Below, one piece after another: positions 35,302-43,612 of a stretch of DNA of 64,000 nt. Numbering within the stretch: the stretch's first letter is position 1; each line of letters starts with the position of its first letter. The translations under genes were made by a program, and so were the position numbers. The stretch comes from Nocardioides immobilis (lineage in GTDB: Bacteria; Actinomycetota; Actinomycetes; Propionibacteriales; Nocardioidaceae), in contig NZ_QXGH01000010.1 in the NCBI RefSeq assembly GCF_003515065.1, positions 248,001 through 312,000 of the forward strand, given 5' to 3'. Under the pieces are notes generated by a model, which was given only the letters and a program-made list of their open reading frames with translations, was not told the DNA's origin and did no database searches.

Positions 35302-36888
35302 TCAGGGCCGGACGGTGATCTTCGACAGGTGGCTCACGTTGTCGGCATCGGAGAGGACGATGTCGGCGACCAGATCGCGCAATGCCCTCATGTCCTTGGT
35401 GCGCTTGGGCATCGTTCGAGGAACGGACTCGACGGCCGCATAGAGCCGAGGACGCTTCCATCGCTCGAGGTGGTGCAAGCAGTGGGCGTCGAGCGCTTGG
35501 GCGGCGGCGGCCTCGTCCAGTCCAGTGACGATCACAGCGGCCGGGACCTCACCGAAGCGCTCGTGGGCGACGGAGACACACGCGACGTCGAGCACGTCCG
35601 GGTGGCTTCGCAGCACGGCTTCGACCTCGACAAGCGACAACTTCTCGCCGCCCGAGTTGATGATGTCATCGGTCCTTCCGCCGAGGAACCACCATCCGTC
35701 CGCATCGAAGGAAGCGACGTCGCGCGTGTGCAGGAAGCCCTCCGCATCGAACGCCTCGGCGGTGCGCGCGGGGTCGTTGTAGTACCCCGGCGACACGACT
35801 CCGCCCCGGACGCAGACCTCCCCGACGATCCCCGGTTCAGTGATGCGTGCTCCGGTCTCCGGGTCCTTCAGGACCGTCTCGCACAGCTCTGGTACCGGGC
35901 GGCCGCACGAGCCCAGCGGCGGCCTCTCCCCGTGCGCGACGAGCGGTTTGAGGATCCCGACGGGCATCGTCTCGGACATGCCATAGGAATCCTGGGCGAC
36001 CATGCCGCGCTCGATCAGCCGGCCCTGCAGCTCGGCCGAGACCGGCTCGCCGCAGAGGATCGTGCGGACGCCCGCCAACGGCAGTTCACCCCAACGTGGA
36101 TGCCGCTCGAGGTCCCGAACCATGGTCGGAACCCAGAAGTAGATCCAGGTCGGCGCATGGTGCTCGATCAGGCGCGCGGCCACGTCGGCGTCCCATCCAC
36201 CCGTGAGGACGTTGGTCGCACCCGCCATCGTCCACTTCACGGCATCATGGATCCCGCCGGAGTGGTAGAGAGAGATGCAGGACAGGTTCACGTCGCTCGA
36301 GCGGAGCCGGTCGAGGACCAAGGAGCCCTGTGCAGACAGGCTCAGGCTCCCGTGGGTGAACACGACACCCTTCGAGACGCCCGAGGTGCCGCCCGTGAAG
36401 TTGACCGCGGCAGGGTCGTCCCCGACACGGGGGATGACCGGAGCTCCGACTGGAGCAGTGACGACCAAGTCGAGCAGGTCAGTGGCGCTGCCGGTCCCGA
36501 CGTCGATCACCTGCCCCACGCCGGTCTCCGCAACGAGTCGGTGCGCCACCTCGAGATAGTCGGGGCCGGCGACAAGGGTCTCAGTCTCGAGTCGCGTGAC
36601 GTCCGCGGCGAACTTGTCGAATCCGAGCGTGCGGTTGAAGCCGCTGAAGACGGCCCCGATGCGGAGAAGCCCGAAGAAGATAGCGGTGTGCCAGAGGTCG
36701 TCGGGTAGCAGCGTAGCCACGACCTCGCCGGGCCGGACGCCGAACCGGTCGCGCAGCACGGTGCCCACGCGATCGGCGTTGTCCCGCAGCTCGGCGTAGG
36801 TCCAGCTCGAACCCGAACGTCCGTCCACGAGCGCGACGTGGTCGGGATACTCGTCAGCGGCCCGCTCGAGCCACCAGGCGATGTTCAC
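35302..36888 (-). CDS. AMP-forming acyl-CoA synthetase with atypical motifs
   Basis: A 528-aa adenylate-forming ligase from ATG 36888. The A3 motif is FTGGTSGVSKGVVFTHG, slightly different from the usual 'T-S-G-T-T-G-x-P-K'. Others are DSYGMSETMPVGILKPL, TRDVASFDADGWWFLGGRTD and DIINSGGEKLSLVEVE. The C-terminal lysine region reads VPRTMPKRTKDMRALRD rather than '(G)-K-x-x-(K)'. It probably activates a carboxylic acid of the pathway to its CoA ester. It stands alone on the minus strand between an IS21 fossil and a gene-poor gap. Confidence 0.9.
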   Translation of the reverse strand: MNIAWWLERAADEYPDHVALVDGRSGSSWTYAELRDNADRVGTVLRDRFGVRPGEVVATLLPDDLWHTAIFFGLLRIGAVFSGFNRTLGFDKFAADVTRLETETLVAGPDYLEVAHRLVAETGVGQVIDVGTGSATDLLDLVVTAPVGAPVIPRVGDDPAAVNFTGGTSGVSKGVVFTHGSLSLSAQGSLVLDRLRSSDVNLSCISLYHSGGIHDAVKWTMAGATNVLTGGWDADVAARLIEHHAPTWIYFWVPTMVRDLERHPRWGELPLAGVRTILCGEPVSAELQGRLIERGMVAQDSYGMSETMPVGILKPLVAHGERPPLGSCGRPVPELCETVLKDPETGARITEPGIVGEVCVRGGVVSPGYYNDPARTAEAFDAEGFLHTRDVASFDADGWWFLGGRTDDIINSGGEKLSLVEVEAVLRSHPDVLDVACVSVAHERFGEVPAAVIVTGLDEAAAAQALDAHCLHHLERWKRPRLYAAVESVPRTMPKRTKDMRALRDLVADIVLSDADNVSHLSKITVRP

Positions 36889-37672
36889 TCTCAGCCTCCT
36901 CGGACGCGCGTTGCTGACGGGACGCGATTCCCATGTTGGTCGTGGGATGCGCCTCGAAGTCTGTCAGTGACGCCACACCTGGCGTTGTCGCATCATGGGA
37001 CGATCCGCGCGGACAGGACTGCAGCGCCACGATAGAGCGTCCTCGGTCGTGCCCGGTGCGAGGGCAGGTGTTCGAGGTCGAGGTCATGACGTCGAGCTCA
37101 TTGGTCTTGCAGCTGCTCGCGACGGTGCCCGCTGCGCGGACTGGCAGCCCCGGCAGGTGCAGTCCGCGGAGTCATGGGTCGCTCAGGCGGGGGCCACAGC
37201 CGACACCCCATCCGTCGTCGGTCGAGGGTCTGGCAAGGACGTGTCTGCTTGCCAGCATCGCCAGGTCGTGGTTGTCGCGAGGCCGGCACGGGACGGAAGG
37301 CGAGGCGCTCACCGCGCTGCCGGGCTTCCCCTGCGTTGAGCGTCTCGACGAGCGAGGTCAGCGCTTCCTTCGAGGCGCCGTACGCCGAGACGCCGGGCTA
37401 GGCCCGGCGCCGGTGGTCGAGGACGGCACGATCACACCGGCGCCGTGGTCAGGATCGACCGCGGAACCGGTCGCAGCAACGGCGGACAGCCCGAGAGCAG
37501 CACGAACGAGCCGGGAACGTGCGCTCACCTCTTGTCGAACCAGGGCGCTGGGTCAGGGCTGCTGCTGTTGTCCGAGGCGCTTCTGGCCTCGCGCGGCGGT
37601 CGTGTGGCCACGGCCGGGACGCGCCCCGGCCGTGGCGAGTCCTTGGACGCGCCCGTCCCCAGGGATGAACGG
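36889..37672. other. 784-bp gap with an SDR fossil
   Basis: No intact gene. On the minus strand about 37430-37290 encodes GVIVPSSTTGAGPS in one frame and PGVSAYGASKEALTSLVETL in another, which together match the catalytic Ser...Tyr-x-x-x-Lys region of an SDR ('V-x-S-T-x-G-x-G-P-S-P-G-V-S-A-Y-G-A-S-K-E-A'). This is a frameshifted fragment of about 45 residues. The remainder (36889-37280) is uninterpretable. Confidence 0.5.
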
Positions 37673-38692
37673 TCAGCCACCACGGCTTGCCACCTCCAGT
37701 CCCTGCTCGAGGAGGATCGGCACCATGGCCGCGACCCTCTCGTAGCCATCGCCGGCTGTGACGCCGGCACGATGTCGGTAGGCGATCCCCTCCGCGATGA
37801 CCGCCAGCTTGTAGAACGCGAGTGCGAGATGGAAGTCGAACGCCAGAAGCGATCGTCCGGTGCGCTCCTCGTAGGAGGTGCGCAGCTCCTCGGGGCGCGG
37901 GAACACCTCACTCGTCCAAGCCGCCTCGAGCCCGAGTACGCCATCGAGAGCAGGGTGACGATAGGCGCACATGGTCGCGACGTCAGCGACGGAGTCGCCG
38001 AGTGTCGACAGTTCCCAGTCGACGATGGCCAGCACACGACCAGATTCACCGGTAGCGAGCAGGACGTTGTCCACGCGGTAGTCGCCGTGGACGATCGAGG
38101 TTCGGGCCTGGTCGGGCACCATGTCGACGAGCATCGCGTGCAGCCGGTCCGCCCGGACGTCCCGTGCGTCCATCCGCAGCCACTGACCCGACCAGCGGCG
38201 CAGCTGGCGGGCGGCGTAGCTTCCTGGGCGTCCGAATTCGCCCAGGCCGACGGCGGCTGGGTCGACCTCGTGCAGTGCCGCGAGCGCGTCGACGAGTCCC
38301 GTCGCGCAAGCCTGGTAGTCGTCCCCCGACCAGTCGGCCACGTCCTCGCGACTGCGAGCGGTGTGGCTGGGAACCCACGCCACGACAGCGGCTGGTACCC
38401 CGAGCACGGCCCCGGTCGCGTCGCAAACGACCGCGCGCGGCACCGGTACCGGGGTCGACCGGAGGGCCGCCATCACGCGGTACTCCCGGGCCACGTCGTG
38501 CGCGGACTCGATCACCGCACCCGCCGGAGGCCGCCGCAGCGCCCACGCCGACGTGCCGTCGTCGAGCCGGTAGGTGAGGTTGGACCGTCCGCCAGCGACC
38601 AGAGTCGCCGTCAGCTGTCCAGCCACCGTCTCGCCAGCGTCGATGAGGAGGGACGCGACCCCGGCGAGCTCACGTTCGCTGAGCTGGGTCAT
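37673..38692 (-). CDS. phosphotransferase family protein (ACAD10/11 kinase-like, LvaA-like)
   Basis: A 339-aa aminoglycoside-phosphotransferase-fold kinase from ATG 38692. Motifs: GRSNLTYRLDDG (nucleotide-binding start), ALRRPPAGAVIESAHDVARE, the catalytic loop TSIVHGDYRVDNVLLA and the metal-binding IVDWELSTLGDSVADVATMC. The 'R-R-P-P' and 'H-G-D-Y-R-x-D-N' forms are typical of the kinase domain fused to an ACD in human ACAD10/11 and of LvaA from levulinate degradation, which phosphorylates 4-hydroxyacyl-CoA. The ACD gene overlaps it by 4 nt, as a split version of the fusion. Not an antibiotic kinase by context. Confidence 0.88.
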   Translation of the reverse strand: MTQLSERELAGVASLLIDAGETVAGQLTATLVAGGRSNLTYRLDDGTSAWALRRPPAGAVIESAHDVAREYRVMAALRSTPVPVPRAVVCDATGAVLGVPAAVVAWVPSHTARSREDVADWSGDDYQACATGLVDALAALHEVDPAAVGLGEFGRPGSYAARQLRRWSGQWLRMDARDVRADRLHAMLVDMVPDQARTSIVHGDYRVDNVLLATGESGRVLAIVDWELSTLGDSVADVATMCAYRHPALDGVLGLEAAWTSEVFPRPEELRTSYEERTGRSLLAFDFHLALAFYKLAVIAEGIAYRHRAGVTAGDGYERVAAMVPILLEQGLEVASRGG

Positions 38693-39921
38693 GACGCGGA
38701 CCCGCCTGACTGCCTCGTGGCCGTATGGACCGCCCGCCTGGCGATCGAGTAGCGGTGTACCTCGGAGGCGCCGTCGTAGATGCGGAACGGCCGGACCTCA
38801 CGAGAGAGTCGGGCGAGCGGTAGGTCGTCGGACACTCCGAGGCCGCCGCACAGTTGCATCGAGCGGTCGACGATCCGTCCGATCGCCTCTGCACCGAAGG
38901 TCTTGGCGATCGATGTCGACATCGACGCCTTGCCGCCCTGGTCCAGCTCCCAGCACGCGTGGACGAGCAGTGCTCGGGTGGCGGCGATGTCGATCTCGTT
39001 GTCGGCAACCTGTTGCTGCACCATGCCGAGGTCCGCGAGCCGGCTCCCGAAGCCCGTGCGTTCTGCCACGTGCTGCAGGGCGACCTCGTGACCGCGAACG
39101 GCCGCGCCGAGCCATCGCATCACGTGGGTCATCCGGGCCGGGCCGAGGCGCACCTGCGCGTTGGCGAAGCCACGGTCGACCTCGCCCAGCACCCGTTCGT
39201 CCGGCACGAACAGATCGTCGAACGTCACCTCGCAGTGCCCGCCGACCATGGATCGGTCGAGAGTGCGGATGTGGCGCCCGACCTCGATGCCACCGGCGCT
39301 CGATGGCGTCAGGAACATGGTTGCGCCGTGGGCGGACCCGGGCTCGCCCGACGTCCGAGCCATGACGATGAAGAAGCCCGCCCCGTCGGCACCGGTGATG
39401 AACCACTTCTTGCCCGTGATCCGCCATCCGCCAGGAGCTCGGCGGGCCTCGGTGCGGAGCGCGGTCGGGTCCGAACCGGCGCCGGGCGCCGGCTCGGTCA
39501 TGGCGAAGGCGGAGCGGACCTCCCCGAGCACCAGCGGTCGGAGGAACTCCTCCTGCTGGCCTTGCGTCGCCACCTCGGCGAGCAGGTGGACGTTGCCCTC
39601 GTCCGGCGCGGCCGCGTTGATCGCCAGTGGGCCGAACAACGAGTGGCCCGCCGCCTCGAACACCGGGGCACGATCCACCATGCCGAGCCCAAGGCCACCG
39701 AAGCGCACTGGTGCGTGCGGGCTCAGCAGACCCTCCGCTCGCGCCGCCTTCTGCAGGTCGCGCCGAACCCCGTCGCCGCCCGCACGCTCGATGTCCCCGC
39801 CGAACTCGTCCTCGACCGGCAGCACGTGCTCGCGAACGAACGCCGATGTCCGGCGTACCAAGGCCTCGACCTCGACCGATCGGGTTAACGGGGATCCTTC
39901 GGTGTGCCCATCAGCTGACAT
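38689..39921 (-). CDS. acyl-CoA dehydrogenase family protein (ACAD11/LvaC-like)
   Basis: A 410-aa ACD from ATG 39921. Motifs: SAFAMTEPAPGAGSDPTALR, ITGKKWFITGADGAGFFIVM and MQLCGGLGVSDDLPLARLSR with PFRIYDGASEVHRYSIARRA. The 'T-E-P-x-x-G-A-G-S-D-P' loop and 'Y-D-G-A-S-E-V-H' end are those of ACAD10/11-type enzymes; the classical base Glu is Asp here. With the coupled kinase it probably removes a phosphorylated 4-hydroxyl and shifts the double bond, giving a 3-hydroxyacyl-CoA route into beta-oxidation. An 18-bp palindrome lies 22 nt upstream of its start. Confidence 0.9.
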   Translation of the reverse strand: MSADGHTEGSPLTRSVEVEALVRRTSAFVREHVLPVEDEFGGDIERAGGDGVRRDLQKAARAEGLLSPHAPVRFGGLGLGMVDRAPVFEAAGHSLFGPLAINAAAPDEGNVHLLAEVATQGQQEEFLRPLVLGEVRSAFAMTEPAPGAGSDPTALRTEARRAPGGWRITGKKWFITGADGAGFFIVMARTSGEPGSAHGATMFLTPSSAGGIEVGRHIRTLDRSMVGGHCEVTFDDLFVPDERVLGEVDRGFANAQVRLGPARMTHVMRWLGAAVRGHEVALQHVAERTGFGSRLADLGMVQQQVADNEIDIAATRALLVHACWELDQGGKASMSTSIAKTFGAEAIGRIVDRSMQLCGGLGVSDDLPLARLSREVRPFRIYDGASEVHRYSIARRAVHTATRQSGGSAS

Positions 39922-39942
39922 GTGACGGAACCTACCCGGCCG

Positions 39943-39960
39943 ACCGATCGATCGATCGGT
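39943..39960. promoter_or_regulatory. 18-bp perfect palindrome, probable TetR operator
   Basis: ACCGATCGATCGATCGGT is a perfect palindrome 22 nt upstream of the ACAD11-like ACD start and 7 nt beyond the 3' end of the TetR gene. Palindromes of this form are common TetR-family operators. The adjacent TetR regulator (39967) is the obvious candidate repressor of the ACD + kinase operon. Confidence 0.7.
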
Positions 39961-39966
39961 TTTGTC

Positions 39967-40572
39967 TCACATAACGAGACGGCGAGCGAGTTCCAGATGT
40001 CTCCGCGTGACCTCCGCCGGCGAATGCTCTCCGTCCGGCTGATACCACGACGCGACACCCACGCACAGCGTCGCAACGGCGCGCGCGGCTTCATGAGGGA
40101 AGGGCGTCGAGAACTCCCCGGCGTCCAGTCCAGCCACGATCTGCGTCTCGATCGCTGCCTGGACGCGGTCACGCATGGCGACGTACTCCTGACGGTGGGA
40201 CCCTTCCAGGCTGCGCAGCTCGGTCGAAGCGACGAACGCTGCTTCGCGTTGGAAGAGATGGAAGTGGAGCATGCACTCGACCACGCGCGCGAATCGCGAT
40301 CCGACATCGGGCGGCGAGTCCTCGAGCGCGCCCTCAACCCGTTCGAGGAGGTCTGTCATGACCGACGTCACCAGGGCGAAGAGGATGTCCTGCTTGGAGG
40401 CGTAGTGGTGGTAGAGCCCCGCGACCGACAGGCCTGCAGCGGCCGCGAGCTCGCGGATGGTGGTTCCGTGGTACCCCTTGGCCGCGAAGACCTGGAGGGC
40501 TGCCTCCAGGATCGGATCGAGGCCGGCCTTGTCGTAGTCCCGCCACATCCGGCCGTCCGCATCGCTGTACAC
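39967..40572 (-). CDS. TetR/AcrR family transcriptional regulator
   Basis: About 201 aa. The HTH is clear: LDPILEAALQVFAAKGYHGT, then TIRELAAAAGLSVAGLYHHY and ASKQDILFAL. The start is uncertain: GTG 40572 is used here, with GTG 40614 and ATG 40548 as alternatives, and codons further upstream to 40824 look non-coding. The ligand domain ends in WYQPDGEHSPAEVTRRHLEL. It sits between the ACD + kinase operon (same strand, just downstream) and the divergent monooxygenase operon, so it probably represses both. The ligand may be an acyl-CoA. Confidence 0.85.
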   Translation of the reverse strand: MYSDADGRMWRDYDKAGLDPILEAALQVFAAKGYHGTTIRELAAAAGLSVAGLYHHYASKQDILFALVTSVMTDLLERVEGALEDSPPDVGSRFARVVECMLHFHLFQREAAFVASTELRSLEGSHRQEYVAMRDRVQAAIETQIVAGLDAGEFSTPFPHEAARAVATLCVGVASWYQPDGEHSPAEVTRRHLELARRLVM

Positions 40573-40771
40573 GTCGGCAAGCGTAGGCGCACCAAGCCGA
40601 GGGATCGGTACCACCGGTAGCCGACCGCCAGCCGCTCCAGGCGGCTGGACGACACCGTGCGTACCGGGATCCGAGCGCCGGACCGGCCCGCGCTCGCTTG
40701 CCTGACGGGCCGCTGGCCCGGGCTGGGTGATCGGTGCCGCGCTCCTCGGCCGAGCGGGGCCGGGTGTAGTG

Positions 40772-40786
40772 AAGTGAGACACACTT
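40772..40786. promoter_or_regulatory. inverted repeat AAGTG-N5-CACTT, possible operator
   Basis: AAGTG (40772-40776) and CACTT (40782-40786) form a dyad within an AT-richer stretch between the TetR gene and the divergent monooxygenase gene. Position and symmetry suit a regulator-binding site overlapping one or both promoters. Confidence 0.5.
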
Positions 40787-40923
40787 TTCAGTTTTCGCCG
40801 TGCGACTCTGGCGTCGTCGCGCAACCGGCCGTGTCACGGAACACAAGCGAGCTTCCGCAGCAGCATTCAGGGCGGCGGCCGCCCCGGCGCGATGCCGATC
40901 CCTACGAAGAAGCGAGGAACGTC

Positions 40924-42063
40924 GTGAAGTTCGGAACGCTGTACGAGTTGGAGCCGGGGCCGGAGCCGTGGCCCGAGCGTCGTGAGTACGACGTGTACCA
41001 CGAAGCGGCCGAACAGGTCGTCCTGACGGAGGAGCTGGGCTTCGACTACGCGTGGGTCGTCGAGCACCACTTCCTGACCGGGTACTCGTCGTCGTCCGCC
41101 CCCGAGGTGTTCCTCGGGTGGCTGGCCGCGCAGACATCCCGGATCCGGCTGGGGCACGGCGTGCTGCAGTTCTCCAAGGGTGTCAACCACCTGGTGCGCA
41201 TCGCGGAGCGGACCGCCGCACTGGACCTCATCTGCGACGGCCGCCTGGACGTCGGCTCAGGGCGGGGTTTCACCAACGAGGAGGTCGTGGCGTTCGGGGT
41301 GGATCCCGACGACACCCGTCCCATGCAAGAGCACGGCATGCGCAACCTGCCGAAGTTGTGGTGTGAAGACGAGTTCGAGCTCAATGACGAGTTCTACTCG
41401 ATGCCCCCCAGGCGGCTCCACCCGAAGCCGATCCAGACCCCGCACCCGCCGATGTGGATGGCTGCCACCCAGCCTTCAAGCTGGGAGCTCGCCGGACAGT
41501 TGGGCGCAGGCGTGCTGGCGTTCGGCCTCGGGACCCCCGACGAGCTCGACGCTGCGATCCGTTCTTACCGAACGGCTGCCGCCCAGGCGCAGACGCCGTA
41601 CGGCCTGGTGAACAACACCGTTGCGTTTGCACCGACCTTCTACTGCGCGGAAACCGACGAGGAGGCGTTGGAGACAGCTGCTCCCTCCCTCCTGTTCTGG
41701 CTGGAGTGCAACTACGGTTTCGTGAAGGGTTGGTCCAAGTCGGACTCGCGTGACTACGAGTTCTACAAGCGCGTCGGCACGGACATCATCTCGCTGCCGG
41801 AGCTGACCGACGAGGAGAAGCGGGGCTTGAGCCCGCAGGCTCAGGTCATCCGTCAAGGCGTCAAGTCGAACCTGTTCTGCGTGGGCTCGCCTGAGACCTG
41901 TCGGAACGTGGTGCAGTACTACGCGGACCGGGACGTCGATCAGCTGATCCTGATGGCGCAGCTGGGCGACATGACGAACAAGCAGATCCAGGACTCGCTC
42001 CGGCTCTTCGGCGCCGAGGTCATGCCCGAGTTCACGACCTCGGCCGCGGGAGTGATGGTCTGA
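40924..42063 (+). CDS. LLM-class flavin-dependent monooxygenase
   Basis: A 379-aa luciferase-like protein. GTG 40924 follows GAGGAAC and gives KFGTLYELEPGPEPWPERRE; the frame to 40657 upstream is non-coding. Family features are EELGFDYAWVVEHHFLTGYS, TSRIRLGHGVLQFSKGVNHL, DLICDGRLDVGSGRGFTNEE and PPMWMAATQPSS. LLM enzymes use FMNH2 from a separate reductase to oxygenate substrates, and some act as type II Baeyer-Villiger monooxygenases. The next gene, a serine hydrolase, overlaps by one base, which suggests oxygenation followed by ester or lactone hydrolysis. The TetR gene is divergent. Confidence 0.92.
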   Translation: MKFGTLYELEPGPEPWPERREYDVYHEAAEQVVLTEELGFDYAWVVEHHFLTGYSSSSAPEVFLGWLAAQTSRIRLGHGVLQFSKGVNHLVRIAERTAALDLICDGRLDVGSGRGFTNEEVVAFGVDPDDTRPMQEHGMRNLPKLWCEDEFELNDEFYSMPPRRLHPKPIQTPHPPMWMAATQPSSWELAGQLGAGVLAFGLGTPDELDAAIRSYRTAAAQAQTPYGLVNNTVAFAPTFYCAETDEEALETAAPSLLFWLECNYGFVKGWSKSDSRDYEFYKRVGTDIISLPELTDEEKRGLSPQAQVIRQGVKSNLFCVGSPETCRNVVQYYADRDVDQLILMAQLGDMTNKQIQDSLRLFGAEVMPEFTTSAAGVMV

Positions 42064-43295
42064 TGTCGGCCCCACAGGCGACGTCCGGGGCGCGTGGTGA
42101 CTGCGCCCCGGGGTTCGCCGGCGTCCGAGAGGAGTTCGAGCGCAACTTCGAGGAGCGAGGCGAGATCGGGGCCTCGGTCGCGGTCTTCCTTGACGGCGAG
42201 CCCGTCGTCGACCTGTGGGGCGGTGTCGCCGATCCCGACACCGGGCGGCCGTGGGAGGCCGACACCCTCTCCGTCCTGCAGTCGGTGACCAAGGGGGCGG
42301 TCTCCTTGTGCGCGAACGTGCTCGTGGCACGGGGCGAGCTGGACCTCGACGCACCTGTCGCGACGTACTGGCCCGAGTTCGCTCAGGCGGGCAAGGAGAC
42401 CATTCCCGTCCGATGGGTGCTGAGTCACCTCGACGGCGTCCCCGTCATCCGCAGGCCGCAGAAGGCCGATGCGCTACTGCATTGGGATGAGGTGGTTGCC
42501 GACCTCGCCGCCGAGGAGCCCCTGTGGGAGCCCGGGACGCGCAGCGGATACCACGGTTTCGCCTACGGGTACCTGGTCGGGGAGATCGTGAGGAGGGTGA
42601 CCGGAAGGTCGATCGGGCGGTTCTTCCGCGAGGAAGTGGCCGAGCCGCTTGGGCTCGACTTCTGGATCGGGTTGCCGCTCGAGCATCACGCGCGTGTCGC
42701 GCCCGCGATCGCGGGGCCGCCGGATCTCGACCATCCAGTCCACCAGCTGATGATGGAGCCGGGCAGCCTGCAGAACATGCTGGTGCTCAACGGCGGTGCC
42801 TACTTCGGCGCTGGGCTGGCCGACAGTCCCGAGGCCTACTCCGCCGAGATGGCGTCCACGGGCGGCATCGGAAACGCGCGGTCGATCGCGGGGATGTACG
42901 CGCCTCTGGCGCTTGGAGGTGCGTTCAGGGGAGTCCGGCTGATGGGGCCCGGCGACGTGGCACGGCTCGCATTTCCCCAGGCCGCCGGCGTCGATGCGAT
43001 GCTGTTGGTTCCCATGACGTACACGCTGGGCTTCTGGCGGAGCATGGACAACCGCCGCAGCCGGGTCACGGGCACGGACAGCATGGTCCTCTCGACCGAG
43101 GCCTTCGGTCACCCGGGCTTCGGGGGCCGCCTCGGGTTCGCCGATCCGGGTGCGCGGATCTCCTTCGGGTACACGAACAACAAGATGAGTTCCCGCACCA
43201 CGGTCGGCAACCGCGGCCAGGCACTCGTCGACGCCGTGTACCGGGCTCTGGGCTACGAGGGCGGGGAGACCGGCCACTGGGTTCGACCGGCATAG
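42063..43295 (+). CDS. serine hydrolase of beta-lactamase/EstB esterase family
   Basis: A 410-aa class C beta-lactamase-fold esterase from ATG 42063. The nucleophile motif is Ser-Val-Thr-Lys in SVLQSVTKGAVSLCANVLVA. The Tyr motif is in GTRSGYHGFAYGYLVGEIVR, and the third region reads EAFGHPGFGGRLGFADPGAR. Proteins of this type (EstB-like) are esterases or lactonases rather than beta-lactamases. Coupling to the luciferase-like monooxygenase supports hydrolysis of an ester or lactone made by that enzyme. A strong stem-loop follows the stop. Confidence 0.92.
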   Translation: MSAPQATSGARGDCAPGFAGVREEFERNFEERGEIGASVAVFLDGEPVVDLWGGVADPDTGRPWEADTLSVLQSVTKGAVSLCANVLVARGELDLDAPVATYWPEFAQAGKETIPVRWVLSHLDGVPVIRRPQKADALLHWDEVVADLAAEEPLWEPGTRSGYHGFAYGYLVGEIVRRVTGRSIGRFFREEVAEPLGLDFWIGLPLEHHARVAPAIAGPPDLDHPVHQLMMEPGSLQNMLVLNGGAYFGAGLADSPEAYSAEMASTGGIGNARSIAGMYAPLALGGAFRGVRLMGPGDVARLAFPQAAGVDAMLLVPMTYTLGFWRSMDNRRSRVTGTDSMVLSTEAFGHPGFGGRLGFADPGARISFGYTNNKMSSRTTVGNRGQALVDAVYRALGYEGGETGHWVRPA

Positions 43296-43308
43296 CCGAC
43301 GTGTGGAC

Positions 43309-43356
43309 CCAGGAGTTCCCGGGACGCGAGCGGTTTGTGTCCCGGGAACGACCTGG
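43309..43356 (+). terminator. strong stem-loop terminator
   Basis: GTTCCCGGGAC (43315-43325) pairs perfectly with GTCCCGGGAAC (43339-43349), and the flanking CCAGG and CCTGG extend the stem. It lies just after the serine hydrolase stop and marks the end of the monooxygenase operon. No U-tract is present. Confidence 0.8.
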
Positions 43357-43560
43357 CGTCCCGCCACTCGGTGTCGGTGTCGGCTCGAGGGCATCGGCAC
43401 CTGCCCGGGCCAACTGTGCAGCTCTCGCGCCAGGCGAGGAGTTGGCCGGGCGGCGGCGCCGACTCGCCTCGTAGATTCCGGGCCGCGGTCCTCCCGCTTC
43501 AGGAAGGGACGGTCGTAGAGTTTTCTCACAAGACTGCCTCTGACCCTGCCGCTGGCCTTC

Positions 43561-43589
43561 CGCATTCAATCCTATGCGGATCATATAAC
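43561..43589 (+). promoter_or_regulatory. AT-rich promoter candidate of the low-GC gene pair
   Basis: TATAAC at 43584-43589 is a -10-like hexamer 24 nt upstream of the SnoaL-like start. It is preceded by the dyad CGCAT-N8-ATGCG (43561-43578), which could be an operator. A convincing -35 is not seen. The segment is clearly AT-richer than neighbouring intergenic DNA. Confidence 0.4.
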
Positions 43590-43612
43590 TATGCAATGAG
43601 AGAAGGCATATC

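Noticed and set aside
37673..38692. Aminoglycoside resistance kinase
   Set aside because: The fold is shared, but coupling to an ACAD11-like ACD and the RRPP segment point to acyl-CoA metabolism.
37445..38752. 435-codon plus-strand frame
   Set aside because: Antisense to the phosphotransferase, whose catalytic loops are clear on the minus strand.
42063..43295. Beta-lactamase resistance gene
   Set aside because: It has the class C fold and an SxxK motif, but length, sequence around the Tyr motif and coupling to a monooxygenase fit EstB-like esterases; no signal peptide is present.
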